A DNA stretch of 31,305 nt from JAZLDV01 sp045614925 (GCA_045614925.1 JAZLDV010000017.1:1-31305); one strand, 5' to 3'. Numbered from the stretch's first letter, positions 24,213 through 31,305 are shown. Made by a program: numbers and translations. Notes: generated by a model not told the origin, from the sequence alone.

Positions 24213-24953
24213 CTATATTATTGTACTTACAAGTACTGCTCCTACCATTGCAATAAGCATACTTGCAGCTAAAGAGAAATTCTCTAATTCTTTCATATTT
24301 TTCTTTTGAATAAGGAATTCAAATATACACATAATAACAGCTGCAATACCAGCAACAATGATTGGCATTATATTTGAACCACCTGTTGGCATCATCTGTC
24401 CTACATAACTTCCAATATAAGCTGCACATAACCCAACAAACATTGCTGTTGTCGCATGAGCACCAAATCCAGGTTTATCAGATTTTTCTTTTTTAGGATT
24501 AGACTGAATCTTGCTTAAATATTTTTTTAGGAAAAGTGTACAACAAACAATTCCACCAACAATCCCAATCGTCATTACTAAAGCAATAGTTACGAATGCA
24601 CCCATATTTAACTCTGCCACAGTCAATGATAACCCTAAACTTTCTGCAGCAATTGCTGCAACATTTAATTCATACTGTAACGCTCCAATAACTGATAATC
24701 TTAACCAGGAAAAAGGAACACCTAATGTTCCACTTAAAGCAATAACTCCTAGTAAGATACTAATAGAAGGTAATAATGTAAACGTTGCACTTGATACAAT
24801 AACCTTCTTTAAAATTTTTTCATCCATTCCAATTTTCTTTCCTTCGTTGTAGCTTTTAAAAAGAAATACTAAACACATAACAACTACAAATGTTAATATT
24901 CCTGCAACTAACATATAAAGAAAACCAGAATTAACACTTTCTAAATAACTCAT
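24213..24953 (-). CDS. DUF5058-like membrane protein
   Basis: This 246-residue protein has about six transmembrane segments (roughly 11-33, 50-74, 117-141, 167-189, 194-214, 226-245). The N-terminal part, with a KKVIVSSATFTLLPSISILLG stretch cut by family-typical LGVPFSWLRLSVIG, is similar to the family I know as DUF5058, whose function is unknown. GGGGGG is the ribosome binding site. A minus-strand TGATAGAAT about 25 bases upstream could be an extended -10 promoter. It is first in an operon with another membrane protein and an M20 peptidase. Confidence 0.72.
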   Translation of the reverse strand: MSYLESVNSGFLYMLVAGILTFVVVMCLVFLFKSYNEGKKIGMDEKILKKVIVSSATFTLLPSISILLGVIALSGTLGVPFSWLRLSVIGALQYELNVAAIAAESLGLSLTVAELNMGAFVTIALVMTIGIVGGIVCCTLFLKKYLSKIQSNPKKEKSDKPGFGAHATTAMFVGLCAAYIGSYVGQMMPTGGSNIMPIIVAGIAAVIMCIFEFLIQKKNMKELENFSLAASMLIAMVGAVLVSTII

Positions 24954-24990
24954 AAAATCCCCCCTATTTCATTATTCTATCATAATAAAA

Positions 24991-25059
24991 CAAAAAAAGA
25001 TATGAGACCTCATATCTATATAAATAAAATAAAAAACCTTGAATATAAATTCAAGGTTT
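24991..25059 (-). terminator. Tandem terminators of the tRNA operon
   Basis: Two hairpins follow tRNA-Leu on the minus strand. The first is AAACCTTGAAT-TTAT-ATTCAAGGTTT (25059-25034), followed by a T run. The second is AGATATGAG-GT-CTCATATCT (25017-24998), followed by seven T. Together they insulate the membrane-protein operon from the strong tRNA promoter. Confidence 0.85.
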
Positions 25060-25070
25060 AAATCACATAT

Positions 25071-25153
25071 TGGTGCGGGTGACAGGACTTGAACCTGCAC
25101 GCCGAAGCACTAGATCCTAAGTCTAGCGTGTCTGCCAGTTTCACCACACCCGC
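25071..25153 (-). tRNA. tRNA-Leu (anticodon TAG)
   Basis: Type II tRNA with acceptor GCGGGTG/CACCCGC, a long variable arm (TGCTTCGGCG), CTAGA/TCTAG anticodon stem with TAG at 25117-25119, and encoded CCA. It is the last gene of the six-tRNA operon. Confidence 0.96.
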
Positions 25154-25165
25154 GTATAAAAAAAA

Positions 25166-25241
25166 TGGTGACCCGCAGGCGACTCGAACGCCTGACCCTC
25201 TGATTAAAAGTCAGATGCTCTACCTACTGAGCTAGCGGGTC
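25166..25241 (-). tRNA. tRNA-Lys (anticodon TTT)
   Basis: Cloverleaf with acceptor GACCCGC/GCGGGTC, D arm TAGCTCAGTAGGTAGAGCA, anticodon loop CTTTTAA, T loop GTTCGAGTC and encoded CCA. Confidence 0.97.
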
Positions 25242-25249
25242 AAAAAAAA

Positions 25250-25325
<76 letters not shown>

Positions 25326-25333
25326 ATTAATAA

Positions 25334-25409
25334 TGGTGGAGGTTAACGGACTCGAACCGCTGACCCTCTGCTTGTAAGGCAGATGCTCTCCCAACTGAGC
25401 TAAACCTCC
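25334..25409 (-). tRNA. tRNA-Val (anticodon TAC)
   Basis: Cloverleaf with acceptor GGAGGTT/AACCTCC, anticodon loop CTTACAA, T loop GTTCGAGTC and encoded CCA. Confidence 0.97.
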
Positions 25410-25413
25410 AAAA

Positions 25414-25489
25414 TGGTGACCTGTACGGGATTCGAACCCGTGAATGCATGCGTGAAAGGCATGTGAGTTAACCGTTTCTCCAACAGGCC
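25414..25489 (-). tRNA. tRNA-Glu (anticodon TTC)
   Basis: Cloverleaf with acceptor GGCCTGT pairing ACAGGTC (one G-U pair), anticodon loop CTTTCAC, T loop GTTCGAATC and encoded CCA. The D arm GGAGAAACGGTTAACTC is typical of tRNA-Glu. Confidence 0.96.
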
Positions 25490-25490
25490 A

Positions 25491-25566
25491 TGGCGCTTGA
25501 AGTAGGACTCGAACCTACGACCGATCGGTTAACAGCCGATTGCTCTACCTACTGAGCTATTCAAGC
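25491..25566 (-). tRNA. tRNA-Asn (anticodon GTT)
   Basis: Cloverleaf with acceptor GCTTGAA/TTCAAGC, discriminator G, anticodon loop CTGTTAA, T loop GTTCGAGTC and encoded CCA. It is the first gene of the operon and lies one base from tRNA-Glu. Confidence 0.97.
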
Positions 25567-25593
25567 ACACCTTGCACTCCTTAGTGCTCATAT

Positions 25594-25622
25594 ATAATAA
25601 CACACGATTTTTTAGAATGCAA
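25594..25622 (-). promoter_or_regulatory. Promoter of the six-tRNA operon
   Basis: TTGCAT (25622-25617) and TATTAT (25599-25594) on the minus strand are 17 bases apart, 28 bases before tRNA-Asn. The short 5' leader holds a small hairpin GCACT-AAGG-AGTGC. Confidence 0.75.
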
Positions 25623-25653
25623 TAGTTTTTTTACAAAAATTTTAAAAAAAATT

Positions 25654-25959
25654 TTATATCCTTCTCACACTTACAAAAATAGCCTCCTTTTCTATTTCTG
25701 TAATGTTATGAACAGTTGTCACTATTTTGTCTTTATGCAATGATGTATTATGATGTTCTTCATCATAATAACAATCAATCTTAACACAATCCTTCATCTT
25801 TCTGTTTAAATAAATGACTTGACTAACTTCAAATTGAATCATTATATAGTTATCTAAACTATATTCATAAGCTAAATCACTTAATACTTCTTTTAATTGT
25901 CTTTGCTGATTCAATGTTAATGTTTTATTTGTTTTTAATGTTATAAATACCATATTCAT
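25654..25959 (-). CDS. Small protein of unknown function
   Basis: This 101-residue soluble protein begins MNMVFITLKTNKTLTLNQQR and shows a beta-alpha-beta pattern repeated in its second half. This is loosely like small tautomerase-superfamily or DUF1904-type proteins, but the catalytic N-terminal proline of tautomerases is absent (Asn follows Met). AAGGAG precedes the ATG. It is transcribed toward the tRNA operon promoter, with only an AT-only hairpin between them, so its transcript may run into the tRNAs. The function cannot be assigned. Confidence 0.65.
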   Translation of the reverse strand: MNMVFITLKTNKTLTLNQQRQLKEVLSDLAYEYSLDNYIMIQFEVSQVIYLNRKMKDCVKIDCYYDEEHHNTSLHKDKIVTTVHNITEIEKEAIFVSVRRI

Positions 25960-26022
25960 TCTCCTTCTTATAAATGTTTGAATATCTTAACATAAACAAA
26001 ATAATAACATTGTCGAATAAAA

Positions 26023-26052
26023 GTATAAAAAAAGAAAGTTTTCACTTTCTTT
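26023..26052 (-). terminator. Esterase operon terminator
   Basis: AAAGAAAGT-GAAA-ACTTTCTTT (minus strand, 26052-26031) followed by a T run lies immediately after the esterase stop codon. Confidence 0.75.
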
Positions 26053-26832
26053 TTAATCTTCTAACCATAAAAAATTCATAAATGAAGGAACAAGTAATTC
26101 CCAAGATGCTTCACAATGTGCTCCACCAACTTGACATTCCATCTTTACTCTTGCATTTTTAGATTGTAAATAATCTGCTGCTTCCTTATTCACTTTGTAA
26201 GTACGACTATAATTATCTTCTTTATAAACATCTTTTATCCCAAATGCTTCTTTTGTTCCCCATGATAAATAAACACGTGTATCTGGATTAATTGACAGTT
26301 TTTTTGCTTCTTTCATAAATTCATCTTTACAAAAAAATAGTGAACTTGATAAACATCCTGCTTTTGAGAACCATTGATTAAAATGAGTCACACCATATAA
26401 AGCCATTAAACCACCCATGCTCGCACCTGCAATACCTGTACATTCTCTAAAAGGATATGTTCTATATTCTTTATCGATCATCGGCTTAATCTCATTAACA
26501 ATCCATTCCATTGTTTCTTTTCCTAAAGGATTACCTTTTAAATTGTCTCTAAATGTAACACGATAAGGGGAATATTCATTTAAACGTTCTTCTCCTTCAT
26601 GAGTACATTCAATACCTACAATAATCATATCTTTATTCCAGTAGTGCATAAACTCTCTGATACCCCATGATTTACCATATGTAGCATCTTCATCATTAAA
26701 TAAATTATGTCCATCAAAAAAATACATAACAGGATACTGTTCATGACTTTCATTATAATTATCTGGTAAATAAATATGTAACTTTCTATTTTCTCCTTTA
26801 GGAGTATAAACAAAATCTCTCTTAATAATCAT
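26053..26832 (-). CDS. Putative esterase (esterase D/enterochelin-esterase-like)
   Basis: This 259-residue alpha/beta hydrolase of the putative-esterase group starts with a beta-rich VYTPKGENRKLHIYLPDNYN and has YFFDGHNLFND. The nucleophile elbow is GASMGG (Ser138) and a catalytic His lies at GGAHCEASW (His239). There is no signal peptide, so it is probably cytoplasmic. It lies nine bases after a small zinc-ribbon protein gene and shares its transcript. The substrate is unknown. Confidence 0.88.
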   Translation of the reverse strand: MIIKRDFVYTPKGENRKLHIYLPDNYNESHEQYPVMYFFDGHNLFNDEDATYGKSWGIREFMHYWNKDMIIVGIECTHEGEERLNEYSPYRVTFRDNLKGNPLGKETMEWIVNEIKPMIDKEYRTYPFRECTGIAGASMGGLMALYGVTHFNQWFSKAGCLSSSLFFCKDEFMKEAKKLSINPDTRVYLSWGTKEAFGIKDVYKEDNYSRTYKVNKEAADYLQSKNARVKMECQVGGAHCEASWELLVPSFMNFLWLED

Positions 26833-26841
26833 AGATTAACC

Positions 26842-27180
26842 TCACTTCTTTTTAGTTATCACTTTTACAGCCATATTCACTGTCTTTTTAGCGCCTTGTT
26901 TCACTTTAGGATTCTTTGCAATTTCTAATGCAAGAGGCGCAACCATTTTTGCACCATCTATAACTTTAGAAGCAGTTTCTTTCCTTTTTTCTTGTTTTAA
27001 TTCTTTTTTTCTTAAACACTCATCACAAAGTGATTGTTCATCTTGTTCAACCACTTTAAAACATTGCTTACACACATGATATAAGTCTTTTCCACATTTA
27101 CTGCAGAAAAAATCATCAGTTTTATATTTTATTCTTTTATGCATTGCAGCACATTCTTTATTTAAACACCCTTTCAACAA
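26842..27180 (-). CDS. Zinc-ribbon protein of unknown function
   Basis: This protein of about 112 residues has four Cys pairs in its first half: GCLNKEC, FCSKCG, VCKQC and LCDEC, predicted to bind two zinc ions. A charged linker and a Lys-rich C-terminal helix (KNPKVKQGAKK) follow. Starts are ambiguous: a GTG at 27189 overlaps AAAGGAG, whereas TTG at 27180 or 27177 has AAGGAG at a normal distance, so TTG 27180 is preferred. No homologous function is recognised. The strong terminator of the previous gene (27296-27320) lies upstream. Confidence 0.7.
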   Translation of the reverse strand: MLKGCLNKECAAMHKRIKYKTDDFFCSKCGKDLYHVCKQCFKVVEQDEQSLCDECLRKKELKQEKRKETASKVIDGAKMVAPLALEIAKNPKVKQGAKKTVNMAVKVITKKK

Positions 27181-27295
27181 AACAATCACTCCTTTGTATA
27201 TTATTTTACCATTATTACAAAAATATGCCTACAAAAATATAATTTTATATTGGCTTATATTTATATTCTATTTTTAATAAAAAAAAGACTAAATA

Positions 27296-27320
27296 AAAAG
27301 CGGAGCTTTGCCCCGCTTTT
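27296..27320 (-). terminator. Strong terminator of the YdjI/YdjG/YdjH-like operon
   Basis: AAAAGCGGGGC-AAA-GCTCCGCTTTT (minus strand 27320-27296) forms an 11-bp stem with one G-U pair followed by TATTT, directly after the stop of the TPM-less protein. The 5' side is preceded by A residues, so it may also act in the other direction. Confidence 0.85.
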
Positions 27321-27650
27321 TTAATCATCATCTTGTGTATTAAGTTTTCTTTTGCTCACTCTATCATAAAGAAAAATATCATTCGAATATGTTATATTCA
27401 TACTTTCTTCTTTAATATAGTTATTTGCTAAACGTTCACTTCTTACAGTTTTAAGCTGTCCTTGCATAATACTTACAATAACTAAAGCTATAATAAAACC
27501 TATGACAATAGGTAAAAAAATACTAACACTATCATATTCGCTTGCAGCATATAAATATTTATAACCAAAATTTTCATAGGCCAAAGCATTATGAATATGT
27601 AAAAAACATATATTTATCGCAATAAACAATGATAATAACTTTTTAAACAT
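27321..27650 (-). CDS. YdjH-like membrane protein lacking its TPM domain
   Basis: This 109-residue protein has a signal peptide (about 1-24, likely cleavage after HNALA), a short 18-residue spacer, one transmembrane helix (about 43-62) and a cytoplasmic tail with QLKTVRSERLANNYI and the DIFLYDRVSKR motif. That tail is the conserved C-terminus of TPM-domain proteins of the B. subtilis YdjH type, which normally carry about 150 residues of extracytoplasmic TPM domain between the signal peptide and the helix; here it is missing. The gene is intact (good start, stop and terminator) and follows ydjG-like and ydjI-like genes, the usual partners. So the helix and tail appear to be retained for complex assembly. 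Confidence 0.75.
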   Translation of the reverse strand: MFKKLLSLFIAINICFLHIHNALAYENFGYKYLYAASEYDSVSIFLPIVIGFIIALVIVSIMQGQLKTVRSERLANNYIKEESMNITYSNDIFLYDRVSKRKLNTQDDD

Positions 27651-27662
27651 TACTTTTTCCTC

Positions 27663-28751
27663 CTATGACATCATAATATAACCATAAATAATATATGATA
27701 AAATTGTAAATATGATTGTTAAAGATATTAACCAGATAAAATATTTTGTTTTATCCATTGGAAGATTTCCAACAAATTTCCCAGTCTGACCATTCATTGC
27801 AAAAGTATATCTTTCATTATTCCATGAAGTCGTTAAAAGCCATACTGGGTAAAGGGCATATTTCACTTCACTATCGACTAATTCAACATTTGATGATTCA
27901 ACATTAACAGTATCATATCCATGAATTGTTGATTGAAAAACATCTTCTAAACTATGTTGAATTCTTTCATTAATTCTAGAAGTACATTGTTCTATTTCTA
28001 CATCATATTTATCAGCAAAATAACCTGAAAGATATGCCGTCTGAAAATCAACAGCTTTAGAAAAATCAAATGGTTCAATAGATTCCATTAGAGTATCATC
28101 TATTTTAGAACATGCATCTACAGGAATTCTTTGAAAACTCAAGTCCCCACTTCTACAAACTTTGTAATAGCTTGTCTTAACATATTCATAGTCTCCATCA
28201 CTCCATCTACTTGTATCAGTGGCTTTATATTCTATATCTCCCTTCGCATTCACATTAAATAACCATACTGGAATATAAACACCTTTTATTTCATTAATAT
28301 GATTTTCACTTATAAATGCTTTTGGCAAAAGAATTTTTCCTTTATAATGATTCTTCAAAGCCTCAATTGCTGCTTTTTTATCATAATGAAAAGGAATCAC
28401 ATAATCAGGCTTTAAATTTCCAGTAAATTGCCCCATCATAACAACAGGATTTCCACAAAATGGACAAGATGTTGCTGCAGTAGATTCATCACCTATAATT
28501 TCTCCACCACAAGTCTGACATAAATAAACACGGTATCCTTCTAATTCATTTTCTTCCGATTGTCCTGATGGATTTTGTTTAGTAATATCTTCAACTTGCT
28601 TATTTAATTGCTCATCATGATGTATTAAATCTTCTACTTCAAATTCACTGTCACAATAAGGACATTTCATTTTCTGTAAATTGCTATCAAATTCAATAGC
28701 ACCATTACAACAAGGGCATTTATATTGTTTAACTTCACTCACAAAATTCAT
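27663..28751 (-). CDS. TFIIB-type zinc-ribbon membrane protein, YdjG-like
   Basis: This 362-residue protein has a first zinc ribbon with C12, C15, C30, C33 (CPCC...CPYC), a second with C78, C81, C96, C99 (CQTCGG...CPFCG), then a soluble domain of about 200 residues with VIPFHYDKKAAIEALKNHYKG and GVYIPVWLF, typical of YdjG relatives. A C-terminal transmembrane helix (about 334-358) follows. It is in the middle of a three-gene operon with SPFH and TPM-related genes, as in the B. subtilis ydjFGHI locus; its partners suggest a membrane-associated complex. Function inferred from context only. Confidence 0.85.
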   Translation of the reverse strand: MNFVSEVKQYKCPCCNGAIEFDSNLQKMKCPYCDSEFEVEDLIHHDEQLNKQVEDITKQNPSGQSEENELEGYRVYLCQTCGGEIIGDESTAATSCPFCGNPVVMMGQFTGNLKPDYVIPFHYDKKAAIEALKNHYKGKILLPKAFISENHINEIKGVYIPVWLFNVNAKGDIEYKATDTSRWSDGDYEYVKTSYYKVCRSGDLSFQRIPVDACSKIDDTLMESIEPFDFSKAVDFQTAYLSGYFADKYDVEIEQCTSRINERIQHSLEDVFQSTIHGYDTVNVESSNVELVDSEVKYALYPVWLLTTSWNNERYTFAMNGQTGKFVGNLPMDKTKYFIWLISLTIIFTILSYIIYGYIMMS

Positions 28752-28763
28752 CCCCTTTTTTTA

Positions 28764-30071
28764 TTATTTCACATCTAAATCATTAAAAATATCTCCACAT
28801 TCTGGACAGAATTTTGGTGGATTATGTGGATCTTCTGGTTCCCACCCACATTTATCACAACGATAAAGAGGTGCATCTACAGGTTTTTTTGCTCCACAAT
28901 TTGTACAGAACTTCCCTTTGTTAACACTTCCACATGAACAAGTCCATCCTTCTTCTGGTTTTTTCGCTCCACATTCTGGACAGAATTTACCTGAAGACAT
29001 TGCACCGCAAGAACATTTCCATTCATTTTCTTTAGCCATTTCTTTTTCTTTAGCAACACCCATTTCATGGAATTTTTCTGCCGCATTAAATCCACCGCCC
29101 ATGGCATTAGAAGCAAGTCCCATACCCATAAAACCAGTCATTGCTCCTGCTGAATTTTTTGCTGCTTCTTCCATAGCTGTAGCTGTTGCAGAAGTCATAC
29201 GACCAGAAGCCATATATGGATTTGCACCATAACTTACTGCATCTTCCATATCCTGGATTTTTTTCATATCTTCTTCAGCTAAAGTAATTGGATTTAAAGC
29301 AATTCTTTCAATTGCAATTCCTCTTGTTTCTATCCATTCAACTTTAAGCGTATCATTCATAACTTGAATAAGTTCATTTGCTTTTGCAGGTAATTGTGCT
29401 GGACGTAATTCCATTTCTGCTAATGCACCAAATGCAGGCTGTAAAGCTGAAATAAATTCAGTTTTTAACTGATCATCAATTCTATCTCTTGTAAACTCAT
29501 TATCTACATTCCCACATACTTTAGTATAAAATAATAATGGATTAGAAATAGTATATGAATAAATACCATTACAGCGTACATTGACTGTACGTGATATTCC
29601 TAATTTTTTATTTGAAACTTCAAATATAATTGGACTAGGTGTTCCAAATTTATTACCCATAATTTCTTTCGTATTAAAATAATAAACTCTTTGATCATTT
29701 CCTACATCTCCACCAAAAGTAAAACGTTTACCAATAGTTTTAAATGTTTCAAGAATACTATCACCTAATTTCCCTGAAAAAATAGATGGTTCAGATGAAC
29801 TATCATAAGTATAAACTCCAGGTTCTGCACATACTTCAACAACTTTTCCTTGTTCAACAATCATCATACATTGCCCATCAGCAACTGCAATTCCTGAACC
29901 ATTTGAAATAACATTATCATGTCCTTTTTTATTTGAAGATCGTCCACTAACAACCTTTTCCCCTCTTTTAACTAAAACTTCTTCACTTAATGCATCACAA
30001 TAAAAATATTCTTTCCATTGATCAGCTAAAGTTCCACCAAATGCTCCTATTGCTGCTTTTATTAATCCCAT
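28764..30071 (-). CDS. SPFH-domain protein with three C-terminal zinc ribbons (YdjI-like)
   Basis: This 435-residue protein has an SPFH/Band-7-like N-terminal part (about 1-280, with VADGQCMMIVEQGKVVEVCAEPG and IFEVSNKKLGISRTVNVRCNG), an Ala/Gly/Met-rich linker (about 290-345), and three zinc ribbons: C353/C355/C364/C367, C378/C380/C389/C392 and C405/C408/C422/C425. The first two repeat closely (CSCGxxxxGKFCxxCGAKKP). It resembles the virion-core-like SPFH proteins of the YdjI type. No hydrophobic helix is obvious, so membrane contact probably depends on the partner proteins. It leads the operon. Confidence 0.88.
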   Translation of the reverse strand: MGLIKAAIGAFGGTLADQWKEYFYCDALSEEVLVKRGEKVVSGRSSNKKGHDNVISNGSGIAVADGQCMMIVEQGKVVEVCAEPGVYTYDSSSEPSIFSGKLGDSILETFKTIGKRFTFGGDVGNDQRVYYFNTKEIMGNKFGTPSPIIFEVSNKKLGISRTVNVRCNGIYSYTISNPLLFYTKVCGNVDNEFTRDRIDDQLKTEFISALQPAFGALAEMELRPAQLPAKANELIQVMNDTLKVEWIETRGIAIERIALNPITLAEEDMKKIQDMEDAVSYGANPYMASGRMTSATATAMEEAAKNSAGAMTGFMGMGLASNAMGGGFNAAEKFHEMGVAKEKEMAKENEWKCSCGAMSSGKFCPECGAKKPEEGWTCSCGSVNKGKFCTNCGAKKPVDAPLYRCDKCGWEPEDPHNPPKFCPECGDIFNDLDVK

Positions 30072-30112
30072 AATCAGATCCTCACTTCCATAAAAATTTT
30101 AATATTATAAAT

Positions 30113-30121
30113 ATTATAACA
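30113..30121 (-). promoter_or_regulatory. Promoter of the YdjI/YdjG/YdjH-like operon
   Basis: TGTTATAAT on the minus strand is an extended -10 element (TGnTATAAT) about 42 bases before the SPFH gene. A weaker TATAAT-like copy lies a few bases downstream and there is no strong -35. Confidence 0.5.
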
Positions 30122-30190
30122 TATATACACATGTAAGTCTTATGCAAATACTATTCTGTATTTAAAAAAATAAACTTTTACTATTTAGAT

Positions 30191-30217
30191 AAAAAGAAGC
30201 ATCTCATACGAGATGCT
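30191..30217 (-). terminator. Terminator of the FIVAR-repeat surface protein gene
   Basis: AGCATCTC-GTAT-GAGATGCT (minus strand, 30217-30198) followed by TCTTTTT lies 11 bases beyond the stop codon. Confidence 0.8.
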
Positions 30218-30227
30218 CCTTTAATTA

Positions 30228-31305
30228 TTAATCTTCTTTTCTTTTTCTAGAATCTAAGAATGCGAACGCTGCTGCCACTAACATTGCGAAGAATCCAAAT
30301 ACTTGTGTATTATCACTAGTATTTACGTTTTCATCTTCTTCTGGCTGTTCTGGTAATACAACTTCTTCATCTTCTTCACCATCTTCACCTGGTTGATCTG
30401 GATCAGGTTGTCCTGGTTCTTCAGGATCAACTGGTGGTTGTGGTTCTGTTGGTTTAACTTCTAATGCTTGGATAGCTGCTAAGATTGCATCTGCCATTGC
30501 ATCAACTTCTTCTTGTTTTGTGATGTCTAATCCTTCTACAACTGCTTCAATTGCTTCTTCTACAGCTGTGAAGTCTTTATAGTCATCTTTATTTAATTTT
30601 GACGCTGCTTCAATTGCATCTTTAACTGCACTATAGTCTGCATCTTTTAATACTAATTCAGCGATTGCATCTTCAATTGCTTTAGCAAATGCATCAACTT
30701 CAGCTTGCTTAGTAATATCTAAGTCTTCCACTGCTGCAATTGCTTCTTCTACAGCTCTAAAGTCTACATAGTTTTCTTTTACTAATGCTTCTGCTTTTGC
30801 GATAGCTTCATTTACTTTTGTATAATCAGCCTGTTTGAATTCTAATGCTTCAATTGCTTCTTCTACTGCTTTAGCCATTGCATCAACATCATCCTGTTTA
30901 GTAAAGTCTAATCCTTCTACTACTGCATCTAATGCTTCTTCTAATGCTTCTACTGTCTCATCAGTATAAACTGTTAAGTCAGCAGGTACTTTTCCTAATG
31001 CTTCTTCTAATGCACTGTAGTCAGCATCTTTTAATTTTAATGCACTTACTGCGTTAGTGATTGCTTTAACTGCTTCATCAATGATAGATTGTTCAGTGAT
31101 GTCTAAGTCATCAGCTACTGCTTTACCAGCTGCAACTGCTTCTTCTACTGCACTGAAGTCTTTATAGTCTTCAGCATTTAATGCTTCTGCTTCTTCAATT
31201 GCTTCTTCTAGCTTGCTATAGTCTGCAGGTTTTAATACTAACGCTGCAACTGCATCATTGATTGCTTTAGCATATCCATCTACTGTATCCTGTTCAGATA
31301 CTCTT
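30228..31305 (-). CDS. FIVAR-repeat cell-surface protein, C-terminal part
   Basis: The frame is open to the right edge (359 codons), so the N-terminus lies outside the window. It consists of four or more Ala/Glu-rich repeats of about 65-90 residues, each with DYSxxxxAIEEA, (K/E)DYKDFxAVEEA and D(I/F)TKQxxVDAMAKAI, the pattern of FIVAR three-helix modules found in Gram-positive wall proteins that bind sugars or hosts. They are followed by a Pro/Glu/Asp-rich wall-spanning stretch. The end has a sorting-signal layout: NTSDNT, a hydrophobic helix (VFGFFAMLVAAAFAFLD) and a basic tail SRKRKED. The motif NTSD departs from LPXTG. Confidence 0.85.
   Translation of the reverse strand, partial: RVSEQDTVDGYAKAINDAVAALVLKPADYSKLEEAIEEAEALNAEDYKDFSAVEEAVAAGKAVADDLDITEQSIIDEAVKAITNAVSALKLKDADYSALEEALGKVPADLTVYTDETVEALEEALDAVVEGLDFTKQDDVDAMAKAVEEAIEALEFKQADYTKVNEAIAKAEALVKENYVDFRAVEEAIAAVEDLDITKQAEVDAFAKAIEDAIAELVLKDADYSAVKDAIEAASKLNKDDYKDFTAVEEAIEAVVEGLDITKQEEVDAMADAILAAIQALEVKPTEPQPPVDPEEPGQPDPDQPGEDGEEDEEVVLPEQPEEDENVNTSDNTQVFGFFAMLVAAAFAFLDSRKRKED

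Noticed and set aside
30440..31305. Tandem DNA repeat or CRISPR-like array at the right edge
   Set aside because: The periodicity is that of FIVAR protein modules with divergent codons, about 200-270 bases per unit, within one open frame.

Overview
The window is about 31.3 kb of AT-rich (roughly one-third G+C) chromosomal DNA from a low-GC Gram-positive bacterium. The gene content (TrmK, SigA, DnaG, single-chain GlyRS, RecO, Era, LuxS, YolD with a Y-family polymerase, a YdjG/YdjI-like module, a FIVAR-repeat surface protein) and the protein character fit an Erysipelotrichia-type gut Firmicute. The genus cannot be fixed from the sequence alone. All seven tRNA genes encode their CCA end. No CRISPR array, insertion sequence, prophage or replication origin is visible, and there is no gene-free stretch longer than 300 bases.

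Region 1 (1-10.7 kb, all minus strand) is a rearranged form of the conserved Firmicute housekeeping cluster. Read in the direction of transcription it runs ybeY, cdd, era, recO, then ygiQ and an alpha/beta hydrolase, then glyQS, dnaG, sigA, trmK and the start of a Nif3-family gene. dgkA and phoH, common members of this cluster, are absent from it here. The hydrolase has Asp where the nucleophile Ser is expected. The glyQS leader is too short for a T-box but can form alternative hairpins.

Region 2 (10.7-14.6 kb, minus) holds a complete C39-peptidase ABC exporter (the bacteriocin or double-glycine peptide type) with no visible precursor gene. Upstream of it are an M20 N-acetyldiaminopimelate deacetylase and dapH, the acetyl branch of the lysine/DAP pathway. 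The deacetylase reading frame runs open into dapH but has no ATG, GTG or TTG at its expected N-terminus. A possible 28-residue membrane peptide lies on the plus strand beside dapH.

Region 3 (14.6-25 kb, mixed strands) contains tRNA-His followed by a terminator and luxS; a GNAT acetyltransferase with a small membrane protein; an Mrp/NBP35 ATPase; a YitT-family membrane protein; and a DegV-family lipid-binding protein divergent from a TetR regulator. It continues with a Y-family DNA polymerase and YolD-like pair behind a 25-bp inverted repeat, an EamA transporter, and a three-gene operon of two polytopic membrane proteins (one DUF5058-like) with a membrane-anchored M20 peptidase.

Region 4 (25-31.3 kb, minus) starts with a six-gene tRNA operon (Asn, Glu, Val, Thr, Lys, Leu) with its own promoter and tandem terminators. 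It is followed by a small unknown protein, an esterase with a zinc-ribbon protein, and a YdjI/YdjG/YdjH-like membrane module. In that module the YdjH-like subunit has lost its whole TPM domain. The window ends inside a FIVAR-repeat wall protein with a divergent sorting signal. The most unusual items are the TPM-less subunit, the Asp-nucleophile hydrolase, the startless deacetylase frame, the orphan exporter and the DUF5058/M20 operon.
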